A stretch of DNA of 64,000 nt from Usnea hakonensis (taxonomy: Eukaryota > Ascomycota > Lecanoromycetes > Lecanorales > Parmeliaceae): contig BLJB01000092.1 of NCBI GenBank assembly GCA_013423325.1, positions 257 to 64,256 of the forward strand, written 5' to 3'. The stretch's first letter is position 1; the number at the start of each line of letters is the position of its first letter. This document shows, piece by piece, positions 34,353 through 45,811 of the stretch. The notes below the pieces were generated by a model, which did no database searches, was not told the origin of the DNA, and saw only the letters and a program-made list of their open reading frames with translations. The position numbers and the translations under genes were made by a program.

Positions 34353-35985
34353 ATGGCTTCTAAAAGTCCAGACTCGAAGGAGGATGTCATTGAGATTATC
34401 ACTGATAACTTCGACATGGTTGGTTACACCAAGGCTGATGAAGCAGACATGGCCAAGCAAAACAAGAAACAACAATTCCACGTATGTGCTGTTTCCACAG
34501 CACCATTTGATTTTCGTTATTACTGCTTCAAACTAGCGCCGATTTAGTTTTGTGACGCTACTATCGTTTTCAGCTGCAACGTTAGCTACATAGGAAGCCG
34601 CTCTCATCGCCAACCCGACCGCCATGTACAACGGAGGTCCAGTCACGCTGATATACGGCTACATATTTTGCTGGATAAGCGCGCTGACTACTGTGGCATC
34701 CGTGGCAGAGATGGCGTCGATGGCTCCAACGTCAGGAGGGCAATATCATTGGGTCTTCATGCTTGCGCCTCCCAAGTATTCCGTCTTCTTGAGTTGGGTC
34801 ACAGGCTGGAGTGCTGTCCTCGGCTGGATAGCTAATCTTACGACTGGAGTATGGTTCAGTGGGACCATGATCCAAGGTCTCTCGGTTCTCAACTATCCGT
34901 CCTACAACTACGAGCGTTGGCATGGTACTCTTATCCTCTTCGCCGCTCTATTGTGCTGTATCGTTGTCAATACTTTACTCGGGCGCATATCTCCGCATAT
35001 CGAGTCTTTCGCGCTGGTTTTACATATTGGGGGATTCTTTGGAATTTTGATTCCACTCCTTGTGATGGCACCGAAAGGATCGCCGTCGTTTGTTTTCTCT
35101 CAATTCACAGACATAGCAGGCTGGAATAGCAGCGGATTGGCCTGGTTCGTTGGCCTGATCAGCTCAAATCTGGGTTTCCTAGGCTCCGATGGTCCCTGCC
35201 ATCTCGCCCAAGAGGTTCGCAACGCATCTTCAGTCGTGCCTTGGGCCATGCTATCTGCAGTGTTGCTGAATGGCGCTCTCGGATTGGCAATCTCGATTGC
35301 TTTTTCCTTCACCTTGGGTGACCTAGAGACAGACCTGACGAGTGCGACGGGTTATTATTTCATTCAAGTGTTTTTCGGAGCCACAAACTCACGTACCGGG
35401 TCCTACTCCATGACAGCCATCCTTATCGCTTTGGTGACCTGCGCCTCTTTTGGCTTCCTAGCCTCTGCCTCTCGCCAAACCTAGCCTTTCACCCGGGACA
35501 ATGGACTTCCATTTTCCGGCTTCTTATCCCACGTTGATCAGCGCACCGCGTTACCCCTACGATCTCTATTCTTCTGCGCTATCATCGCGGCTATCATCGG
35601 TCTCATCAACATAGGCTCAATAGTCGCCTGTAACGCCATCGTTTCACTGAGCATAGCCGGCATTTTTGTGTCCTACTTGATTGTCATCGTTCTGATGATA
35701 CTAAGACGTGTGAGAAAAGAAACCCCTGAGCTGGGGCCCTGGTCACTTGGGTGGGCAGGACTTCCGGTCAATCTGTTCGCGGCATGCTCTTTATTCATTT
35801 CCGTGGTATTTTCATTCTTCCCGCCTGCTACTCCAGTCACACCGACGACCATGAATTGGTCCTGTTTGATGTGGGGCGGCTCTACTATCGTTGGACTCGT
35901 TTATTACGCTTTACTGGGACGTAAGATATATCATGGACCGGTCGTGGAGAGGGCGATTGTGCTCACTGAGAAGCCCAGAGTGTAA
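34353..35985 (+). pseudogene. APC-superfamily amino-acid permease (GABA/choline permease-like) with two stop codons
   Basis: Exon 1 (34353-34481) encodes the cytosolic N-terminus. A 55-nt intron (GTATGT..CTAG) follows, and exon 2 (34537-35985) gives a total of about 525 aa. Family landmarks are EAALIANPTAMYNGGPVTLIY, EMASMAPTSGGQYHWV, FLASASRQT, and RDNGLPFSGFLSHV. Hydrophobic segments are spaced as in twelve-helix fungal GABA/choline-type permeases that import small amino compounds. Two in-frame TAG codons interrupt it: 34591-34593, where the family has Trp of TWEA, and 35482-35484, where the family has Trp of RQTWA. Both fit TGG to TAG, a TpG to TpA change, the RIP signature read on the opposite strand. 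No indel is seen and the frame is otherwise open, so inactivation seems recent. Confidence 0.8.
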
Positions 35986-38193
35986 TCACTTTGTATGTAG
36001 GTGCGTTACCTCCGCATAAATGTCATGATGACGCGCCTATTGAACTTTCACACTTTCCCTCGGATCAGATAGGAATTGAAAACGAATACCTCTTGTAAGT
36101 GCCTCGCCCAGCTTCGGAATACCCGCCAGTACATGTCGCAACTTGCTTTCCTGATCGCTTCACATCAGCCTTCTTATATGATGCTTTTCTCTGATCCATC
36201 TCGCTCCTTGGGTTGAGGTTGTTGTATCAGTGCACTACCGCCTATCCACTTTTCTCCAAGAAGGGTTAAATGAGATAGTAAGCCTATACTAAATCACAGT
36301 TCTCGGCGAGGCTTCAGGCTAAGCATTGAGACAGTCTCCATCAAGTCTTCAATGAACTTGATGTTGGAGAGGCGCGTTTCTAGAATACCGTTTTAGAGTG
36401 ATGAAATGCCTGGCCCCTGCGTCGAAAGCGCCTTGATATTTGAAGGGAAGGCTAAGCGCGGTCTCTGCAGCTACACCAGGCAGAATCTTCTCAACGTCGG
36501 AGATAGTGAAACAGTCCTGTATGGACATACGGAGCATGAGAAAGCTTCTGGTTGACAGTATGAGGACGCCATTTTTGCCTGATTAGCAGCCTGCTTTAAT
36601 GAGAGTTCCTTCGACCGATGGCTCTCGGAAGGTAGCCATACATCTCTCGCTTATACCACCCAAAACCCAAGCATTACCCTTTGAACCCACCTATCAATCG
36701 GCATGGCTGCCCTAGAGCATATAACTTCTCGCCAATCAAGCTTGGCCCCGCTGCCATAAAGACCCTGGCGCTACCCTATCGTATCATCTTTCTCGCTCTA
36801 GCCTCCATTAGTGCCAGCTTTAAATGCCGGAACACAAGGCCACCAATGAGCCTTCCTCGAACGCAACACTTATAGCAACATTGATGAGGCACAGGCAACG
36901 GGATTGTAGAACCGGATGGAATAGTACGAAATGTACTTAATGTACGTAAACGGATGATTGAGACACTGCTGAAATTGCTTAAGCTCCAACGCTATAAACA
37001 ACGGTAAATGGGAAAGCGAGGTAGTCTATTATTTAAAACCTACAAGAACTATTATAAAAAAGTAGGGAGTGTGTAACTACCTCATCTATCTCAAGCTAAG
37101 TCAAAACACACTCTACACCCTCTAAAGCTCTCTTCAAACTACCAAACTTTCCGCTATATCCGACTAAGCCTAGGGTAGTCCTACAGTATTCAAACAAGGA
37201 CAGCCCATGTACGTATCCTCCAGGTTATTTTCAGAGCCTCGGGTAAGCGCAGCACACCGCCATCCAAGCCAATGGATCTTCTGGGAATTTTCCACCATTT
37301 CTATAAATCTCCACGCTTAACTTCTGAAATAGCTATAGTAGAAGCAACAACATTCAGCGGGTGCGAATAATCAAGCTTTAGAGGATCCCTTAGCGTCTCA
37401 TCCACCCCTCTCACCCCACCTCATCACGCACCACCAACGACAACATAACACACGGAATACCTCCAAGTATCTACACAACCTCACCGCCAGCGCTCAGCCC
37501 ATCTCGAGGGCTTCAAGACTCCAGGGGACAAAGGCCAGCGGTAAACAAATTAACGAGGTAGAGTAGCTTCCAAAGCTATGCCCGGCTGCCTACATGCTTC
37601 TTTCCAGAACCTGATAAAGTTATATAAACTTTTTTTGAGAGAGAGAGCATTACAATGCGCCCCTTCTCGGGCTCTAGAAGTAAAAGTATTGGTGATAGAT
37701 AGCGCCATTCCGAGGCCTTAGTAGTAGCTCTCTCGCTAGCAGCGTGTCCTGCTAATTAGGTGCGCTAGAGTTCTAAATAGTGGATACGCAGCAAGAGTGA
37801 TAGCGCATCATCAGTTTCCCGTCCATCTCAATTAAAAATCAATGCTTTCTACACGTAGCTCTAGCCATAGTATCTCTGACCGCTGCGCTCAGACCGTTCG
37901 CTTGCAAACACAGGAAAATCAAATCAGGATTGAATCCCCCAGATGTATCAGGGCATCGGAGGGAAAAGAGGGAAAGAGCAAACGAGGAACGAAAAGCAAG
38001 CTAGTAAAAAGAGATACATCCGTGCAATTCAGAATCTAGAATCGTCCTTCCTATCTCTACCAAATCGAGCCCACTACCTCGAAGGCCGATTTCAAAAGGC
38101 CTACTCTTGGTGAGAGCAGCCTCTCATCTGGAACAGATCGTGTCTTGAGTCGAAAGAACACTCAAAGCTCCGTCTACCCTCCTATCAGCTCGG
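35986..38193. other. Gene-poor interval
   Basis: No gene is supported over about 2.2 kb. The frame at 36349-36537 (-) and the frame at 37842-38039 (+) have no domain. A mildly AT-rich patch near 36990-37130 could be an old repeat, but no ends are visible. Confidence 0.35.
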
Positions 38194-41100
38194 TCACAAA
38201 GTCTTTCTTCTCTTCAAGGCGAGAGCCGGCATAGTTCCATAGACCCTGTTCTCCTTGATGACCTGATGCTGAATACTTTTCTCATCCAGATCACCAAACA
38301 CTAGCTCGAGATGTTCACCATCGCTATGATCATTGTCGCGGAACGCCAGCACCCGAACAGGTGTTTTGAATATGCTGAGCTCCGTGATACCAGCGCAGGT
38401 ATTCCGTAGTAAAGCAGATGGCGAGGAGTTGACTGCTAGGGCCGTGACTTCGCCAATCGAGTCCCAACAGGTGGACGATATTCCCGAGATGCCGGCGTAT
38501 AGGACGTGAGCAAGTGCGAAGACGCAGTACGCAAGGAGGACGCATATGGCGACTTTTGGTATAGCGCCTCTCGTGTTGTAGGCAAAACCTTCAAATGTGG
38601 AGTAAACGCGAAGTCTCACCCAGTCTTTGCTTTCCACTGGGTCGACGATAAATGCGTTACCCTTACCGGAGAACCAATAGTCACCGTCCAAGCCCTCAGA
38701 TCCGTCTGGTTCAGTCACGGTCTTAATGGTACCTTGCAATTGACTGGTAGATCCGATTCTGGCAAGCCCATTGGCCAACAAACTGGCCAATATGACCTTT
38801 GTACTAACTTCGATATCCGGCACGACGAACTGCGAAGCCATAAGGTGATTGAAGACAGTAGTATTCAAGCCGGAAATAGATGGATTTAGATACTGGGCCC
38901 AATCTTCCGTCACGGTGATAGGTTTCTGAGGAAATAGAGGAAGACTAAATAGGGTGTTTTCGGACTCGGCGTTTCCTTCGGCAATAGGAGCGAGTCGTGA
39001 AGCTAAATTTCCAGTGGACGCTTCCTTGTCGAGATCTACTTCACTGTTGACAGTCTGCGAGCCGCCTCCCAAAGTGGACATGTTTAACTTAGAAGCTCCC
39101 CAGCCAGCACCCAAGTTACACATGAGTACTTCTTGAGTTGAATTGGCTGAGGTACGTGGCAGCAATACTACAGCTCCAATGGCCGTACCGTTGAACGGAT
39201 CTTGAGGGAGCTCGATCCATCTCAAGCGGTAGTCGTTAGAGGAACCCGGCGTATCTAACAGCTGCGACCTTGTGAGTCCAGGGTATATGAAGCCAGGACT
39301 AGAAAGAACCGAGTCGTTGAGGGCGCTAGTATTCAGCATTTGTAGAAGTGACCCGGGAGGTAGTGGGAAAGCGACGGCATCCTGGTCTTCATGGCCGTAG
39401 AAAGTGTCGAGTTGACAAGATCCAATAGTGTAAGGTTGATAATAGCCACTAATAATACTGTGTACTGCATCAAGCTGATCCCATACCGAACCGTGGCCTT
39501 TAGACGTCATATTCTGCAGTGCTATCTGCCACATGACTCCTGTGGTTGACAAAGCATCCGCAACGGCGACTTGTTGAGTAGTGGCTATCCCATGGATTGG
39601 TGGGGCGTAAAAATCAGGGGGTTCAGCCCTACTCTCCAAAAATCGCGAACTTTCATAACAACGCGTCTTCCAACTACCAAATCAGGCCATATCTGACCCA
39701 ATTAGGAATAACCATACCTCGTAATAAAGTATCAAATAATATAGATCATATCAGGAAGGATCCACAGCCAGAAAAGGCCCCGAAAGGGTTACCTCCAAAG
39801 CCAAAGCTATTACCCAAATATAAACCCATACAAATCAAGAAACTATTTACTAATAGTTATAGACTCTTACCTAACACTATTCCTAATAATCCTTATAAGA
39901 TTTTTAGCCTCTTTTTTACCAATACAATATTATAATTACTTATAGATTATATAAATAAGTATACCTTCTTATACCCTAGACTAAAAATACCCTATTTACG
40001 GCCTTAAATTTCTACTACTATTAGCGAATTTCGGGCCTTTCTAGAAGTATCTATTTAGATAGGCCTATATATGGAGTCTAGTATTAAAGACTTTTAGAAT
40101 ACGGATCTACTAAATAGGCCGATATACTACTAAGTCTTAACCTATATAAGTCTTATAAGGTAGTAATAGATTAATAGGTTCTTTTATATCTTAAAGCCTC
40201 TAAAACTAGACTAAAAAGAGACCATATTTAACAAGTTAGAACTACTAAGTATACACCTCCGAGAGGCCTTTAAAAAGTACTAGAAATCCGATATATACTT
40301 AACTATAGATAAGACTATTTAACGATTTATAGGCTATACTAAAGAGATCGTAAATATTCCTAGTAAACTAACTTCGAAAGGCTTTAAGATCTAGGTCCTA
40401 GCTAATTAGGGCTATATCTTAGACTAGATATACTATACTAAGGGTCAAAATAGGGGGGATAGACCTTAGGATCTAAATAATTATTAGACTAATTAGGTAG
40501 GATTTATAAAGATCTAGGCGGTAGTACTAGATCTAGTCTTCTAAGACGATATTTCTAAAGACTACTTCTATATTATATAGCTAGATAACCTCTTTATATT
40601 AGCCCGTCTACTAATACGGCTTAAGGACGAAGGATTTAGGACTATAAGAATTATACGTACCTCTATAATAAGACGAGAGGATTTAGAGGCTACGGATAAT
40701 AGTTAGGTATAGCGTAATTTCACGGAGCCGAATCGTAGTATAGATTATAGGCTTCTAGACCTAAGAAATAAGTGGAATATAGGCCTAGATTAGAGCAAAT
40801 TATATAGCTATCTCTTCGAGGATAAGCGAGTACTCGAATTAGCCTAGAAAGATTAGAATATAGTATTATTTATAACTACTATATTAACTAGCCAGAAAAA
40901 AAATTAAAAGACTTCGTCGGAGGCCGGCTAAAATAGCTATAAATACACGTACTTCTCGAGTAGTATTTAGTTAAGATAAGGCCCGGAAAGAGCTTCTTAT
41001 TCCAGAGTTTATTAATTAATACAACTATTATATAAATGGTATTAATAATATAGATTAATTACGTTATTATTATAATACCTAAAAAGTCTATTTTAAGAGT

Positions 41101-42791
41101 TAGAAACTACCATAGTATTTTCTATTAGATACTACTATTACTAATAGCTATAAGATAGCTTACTATAGGTCTAACCAAATATAAAAACTCTTCTAGAAAT
41201 TATATAGCTATAGGGAGTTCCGTATATAACTTGCCGGTTAATTATTTAAGTATTTAGAGCGTATCCCCGAAATCCCCTCTACGGGGAAGGTTTCTCTCTC
41301 GGTACGAGTATATCTAGTAACTTGGCCCGATTATGGCCGCCTAGATCGTATAGGAAATAAGGTCAAGTACTACGTACCTTACTTAATTACTAGGAGAGTT
41401 ATTCCTAGTTCGGGGAAGATTCGAAAACCACTTCTTGAGTTATCGACTAACAGTGTTAGACCACGAGATTTAGCCAAAGGGAAACGACGATAGCGACCTC
41501 CTAGGGGTATCTATAGATACAAGCTATATAATATATATATATGCAATTATATAGCCTGTTGGAATTAGTATTTAGCTACAATTCCAAGCAAATAGATCTC
41601 GGTGTTTTTTTGGTGGTTTATGCCAAGACTTTTACGCCCCAATCACCAATCCATGGGATAGCTGTAGCGACACCGAAGCCTATACCAGGATTTACTGGTC
41701 CTTGATCTGATATTCGTAATTGTCGGAGAGAATTAGCTCCTGTCGTTGCTACAAAGGCAGGTGACGCGGTGTACTTGTATTTCGATTGCAGTTCGAGCGG
41801 TAACAATTGGTTCGAGAAAGATAGGTAAGTCTCAATTGCTTGCCACCCGCTCGAAGGGCAATTGTTTTCAGTTACTAAAGGATCCGAAAGCAGACAGTCT
41901 GTTGAAACAATAGTACCGTTCGTCCTACGAGCAGTCAGCTTCTACAAGCTCGGCAGCGCAAGAGGCCATGTTCACCAACCGATTAGGCCATAGTTCTTGC
42001 GACGTCACATTCAGCCAGATATCGGTCGCCCCTGCTGGCCAGTATTCCAGTCTTGGGATCAAAAGGATTGCGCTCGAGGGACCGATAGCTGCCGCCAGAA
42101 CGATTACGCTAGTCACTACTAGAATTAAAGTAATCCTTCGTCTGATAGGGAGATGTTCGGAGTATATCGAACCCCAAAACTCCAGGGACCATAGATAACT
42201 GGCTTGCGAAATCTGGAGACCAGAAAACATGGCGCCAAATGGAAGACCCTTTCCAGAAGACATCTCATATCTAATATAGGTGAATGCGATGGCAGACAGC
42301 GAGGCCTGCGCGGTCATTTCGTGCACTTTGGCACCGAACTGATAGTAACCTTGATTTCGTATTGAGGCTCCTAAGTAGTAGGTGTTCCAATTGATTGTGA
42401 TCTCCCACAAGGCGACGCCGACTGGGACGATATGAATAGACGCTCGCATTAAAGCCTGCGTGCGACTCTTGCGAATGGCGACTTTGACGGGCTCATTATA
42501 GCCCTTGCCAACGGCCAGATGACGCAGAAATCTGAAGGCGGAAACAACGGCATACAGTCCGAGGGCGCGAAAAAGAACCGTGGTGGATTCCTGGATGGTA
42601 CGCCAGGCTGGCTTCATAGGATTCGTGAACTTCATTTTGAATCTCATTGTAGCGAGCGGTGTAGGCCACGAACGAGCGAAGCTTTGGAAAGAGAGAAAGC
42701 CAAAAGTAGGAGAGGTATGCGTTTTCTCGAGCCTTGAATCGAAATAACAGCAACCTTGTAAGATTTGGTGTAAAAGGAATAACTTGATCAA
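38194..42791 (-). pseudogene. Fungal multi-pass membrane protein of unknown function, split by a transposon
   Basis: The N-terminal part (42791 to about 41664) has several hydrophobic segments and the blocks ALMRASIHIVPVGVALWEI, GLPFGAMFSGLQISQASYLW and AAAIGPSSAILLIPRLEYWP. The C-terminal part (39583-38194) has VMWQIALQN, many Asn-linked glycosylation-type sites, and one late membrane helix (VAICVLLAYCVFALAHVLYA). Together they match a family of large fungal membrane proteins of unknown function. A piggyBac-like element sits between them. If the element and one copy of the flanking GTAGYG are removed, the frame runs on as GFGVATQQVAVADAL. A second break is a +1 shift near 41925-41935 (after EADC), where the frame stops but the next frame reads TNGTIVSTDC. 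The true start is unclear; a later Met at 42650 fits the family better. Confidence 0.7.
39584..41663 (+). mobile_element. RIP-degraded piggyBac-like transposon (DDE_Tnp_1_7)
   Basis: The ends are inverted copies of GCTATCCCATGGATTGGTG followed after 0-3 bases by GGGGCGTAAAA. They are flanked by GTAGTG (39578-39583) and GTAGCG (41664-41669), a probable 6-bp target duplication with one C/T change. The interior, read on the plus strand through many stops, still shows LLPNTIPNNPYKIFSLFFTN, TTISEFRAFLEVSI, SSIKDF, and VNIPSKLTSKGFKI with YYTKGQNRG, which are blocks of the piggyBac-type transposase family common in fungi. AT/TA enrichment with many TAG/TAA codons fits RIP. The duplication length is not the TTAA expected of animal piggyBac, so the exact ends should be treated as provisional. 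Confidence 0.78.
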
Positions 42792-43831
42792 TCAACTGAT
42801 GGCAGTGCTGGACCTTTATAGCTGTGCTTGAATTGAATCAAAGCTTCCAGCTTCCACGGATTGTTCATCTAGGATGACAAGGCGCTATCCTCAAGAAGCT
42901 GCAACGTGGCATCTATGTCACGAACAAGGCGTCCAGAATGCGCGCCGTGGAGCCTCGCCAAAAATAGAAAAAAGAAAAGGCGTAGTGCATGGTACCTTGT
43001 GACAGATACTCGGTGCTTCGACCCCATTTAAGCGCCCTAATGGTCTGCTGTCTTGTTGTCTTATCCTTCTCCTTAGCGTACCCAGTTTTTTGGTTATCAG
43101 CTCATGCCGTGCGCAGCCTTGAAAACCCAAGAGACGTAGAAAGCCACGTAATAACAAGCTCTATCTTTAGACTTCGCCTCCAACATTTTTCACAATCGTG
43201 TGATCGAATCCATAGCATTCACGCGAGACTGAGGCATATGGTCGGCCTTCTCGAAATATCAAGAGGCCATCTGTTCCATACCTAGGGCTGTGTTGGGCAG
43301 TGATCGAGGTCCACCGCCTCTACTGAAAACGACGTACGACGCAAGGGGTCAAGGTGTGGATCCTGTTACCACAAGCCGCTCTTGGTACGTCAAAGCTACT
43401 ACCAAACGTCTTCGCTTATGTGTGGTCTTTAGCGAGAGTACCGTTCCGCTTAGATCAATATTCAAAATTTCGAGAAGGAAGAGGGTCGAGCAACACCATG
43501 GCGAAAGCGAGAAAGGTGACAGTCAGCAGAGAAACAGCGCTGGCTTTTCTCACATCTGAGATTTGAGGGCAGGACGAGAATTTTGACACTGAATCGTGCA
43601 GAGGCTAGCTCGTGCAAAGCTTTACGATGAGAGTGTTACTCCGCGCTCCCGTGAGTCTCGAATTTCTTCAGCCATTGACGGCATGCAGGCATTCCATCAC
43701 GCTTGTAGACATACCAGTAAGAGATTTGTTACTAACGCCCGCGGTATGAGCACCAGATGATGTCTTATTGCCGAGAAAGAGCGAGTGTGGAACAAAATCG
43801 AGCGCTGTCTGTCCAAGTAGGAAGCATCAAG
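42792..43831. other. Intergenic, no supported gene
   Basis: Several overlapping small frames on both strands (42918-43157, 42989-43285, 43290-43559) have no motif in common with known families. I see nothing else. Confidence 0.4.
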
Positions 43832-45229
43832 TCAGAGTACTTTCTCACGCGGCGAATCCCATTCGCCCTGTGTTACACGGTCACACAGCTGCTTTAGCAC
43901 GCCTGCAGCCCACTCGAAATCTTTGATCTCGAGGTATATTTGGGCACTAAGCCGCACCCAGATAGCTCCAGCATAGAATTTACCAGGGATCCAGGTGTTG
44001 AACTCACACATCGCACGATCCATTATCCATTTGACAATTTGGGGTGCTTCAGCACCAGTCAAGCCACCTGGACGTCCAGTATCAAATAGCAGAGGCAACC
44101 GCACGTTAGTGAAGCAGCACTGACTTAGTGTGCCCTGAGCATTTTGCATGACTTGCGTGCCAAGAACTTGGGCGAGTAGATGACCGCCGTCGCGAGCAAG
44201 GTTGAAACAGTACTCTCGAATCTTGTCCTCGCCACCGCATAAATTTGTGCGAAATTTGATTGCCTCTGGGACGCAGAGATACGGTGTTTGATCGACCGTG
44301 GCTACCCACTTGAATAGATCACCAAACCGACCAGGATCTTGGATAGCGCGTGAGATTCCATCGATGTCCCCCTCTGATTTTGCTTCGAAACCGTGAGATG
44401 TTGGAATCGTAGAGCGTATAAGGTGTTGGTTACGAAATGGCACATAGAATATGGCGCATGCACGGGGCGTGTAGAGCCACCTATTGGTGTAAGCAAGTGC
44501 GTCAGAATATGTTGTCTAAGTACTCCAAAGGTCTTACTTGTAACAATTACTGGTGAAAAAGTCGGGGTCCACGCGCGCCAAATGTGTCAAGTCGATGTGA
44601 CCGATACCGTGAGCGCCATCGATGAGGCTTAAGACATTTAGATCCTGGCAAGCCTTGACAAGACCCTCCCACGGTAGGCGTACGCCAGGGAACGTGACCA
44701 CGGTATCGAACATGGCAATCCTTGCTTTTCGTCCTTGCTGCTGCACATTGTGGATCGTGTCACGCAGCAGCTGTATGAGCAGGGTATCGTCGACTGGGAA
44801 AGTCACGTCGATACATTGGCATTCAGCTGCAGTTGTTTCGCATATATACTGAATGGTCTTCTCGCAAGCTCCGTATGCGGTGCAGAAATACAGTATGACG
44901 TCACCTTTGATGAACCTCAAGTTGCGGAAGACTGTATTCACTGCCGTAGTGGCATTCGGTACGAAGACAAGGTCATCCGTGGGTGCTCCTAGAAGTTTTG
45001 CAGCTGCGACGCGAGATTCATACAGAAGATCTGGATTAGTGAAGCGTATGCAAGGATCTGATCGAGCCTCGATGCGGTCTTGTAATGCTCGCTGATGATC
45101 ACGTATGGATATTGGATATGCTCCATAAGACCCATGATTTAATGGGACGTAACTCGGATCAAATGCAAAGTGATGGTCCCGCACTGGTTGGCCGAATGAT
45201 GTGGATTTGAAGCTCCCATGTGAAGACAT
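43832..45229 (-). CDS. Class V PLP-dependent aminotransferase, isopenicillin-N-epimerase-like
   Basis: Two exons (45229-44538 and 44480-43832) flank a 57-nt intron and encode 446 aa. The intron splits the codon of the PLP lysine. The fold-type I landmarks are in order: substrate-site NHGSYGAYP near the N-terminus, NATTAVNTV (phosphate-binding turn), SLIDGAHGIGHIDL (Asp and His contacting PLP), then TSNCYKW with the Schiff-base Lys at about residue 231. The closest family by motif is the fungal CefD-like or isopenicillin-N-epimerase-like group, which also includes cysteine desulfurase-type lyases, so the reaction cannot be fixed. There is no targeting peptide, which points to a cytosolic enzyme. 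It lies about 6 kb from the stop of the PKS-NRPS with one gene between; a role in supplying or modifying an amino acid for that pathway is possible but only inferred from position. Confidence 0.85.
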
Positions 45230-45811
45230 CTTGATTGATCAAGCAGTGCCCTTTAGACTAAGATACTTGGTCATCAGCACATTGAAGGACTAGACTATAG
45301 CCGGGGATATCGATTTTGAAAGAGAGACGACAAGAATACCTGAGGTCTTCGATGCCAAAAGAAGAGTTGATTATGAGATGCTCTGTGTACGCTAAGGCGG
45401 GCGCTAATCCCTGTTAAGTCTAGTCGGATCTAAAGTCGGTCGGTTGGACTTGCCGATGAAGTACCTTATGTTGTACAACATTCTTGATTGTTTTGCTCCC
45501 TACTCCCTACAAGTACTTTATCATGCAGAAGTAAGAATGCCCAATCCTCCATATCTTCTCTTATTTCTCTATATGCTGCTCTCACATGCTTGAAGATGAT
45601 GCCTAGGACCCAAATGGCTTCTCCAAACATTTCCATTCAACGCTTCCGTATGCCATTTGAAACGTCCCAATCCACAACGAGTCCAAAAAGTCAAACAGGT
45701 TACCGCGACACCACTTTCACGTATAATTCTCTTCTTGCACCCTCTTCGAAGACTCAGCATAAATGACTGCCGGTCTCCTCCACCGGAGTCCCCCATGCCT
45801 CGTCCTCACTA
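45230..45811. other. Intergenic, promoter of the aminotransferase
   Basis: No gene is supported. The region upstream of 45229 must hold the aminotransferase promoter, and the right end is the 3' region of the HEPN-like gene. Confidence 0.4.

Noticed and set aside
36349..36537. 62-aa minus-strand frame (starts MLRMSIQDCFTISDVE)
   Set aside because: Looks mildly protein-like, but no continuing exon or family could be recognised; not enough to call a gene.
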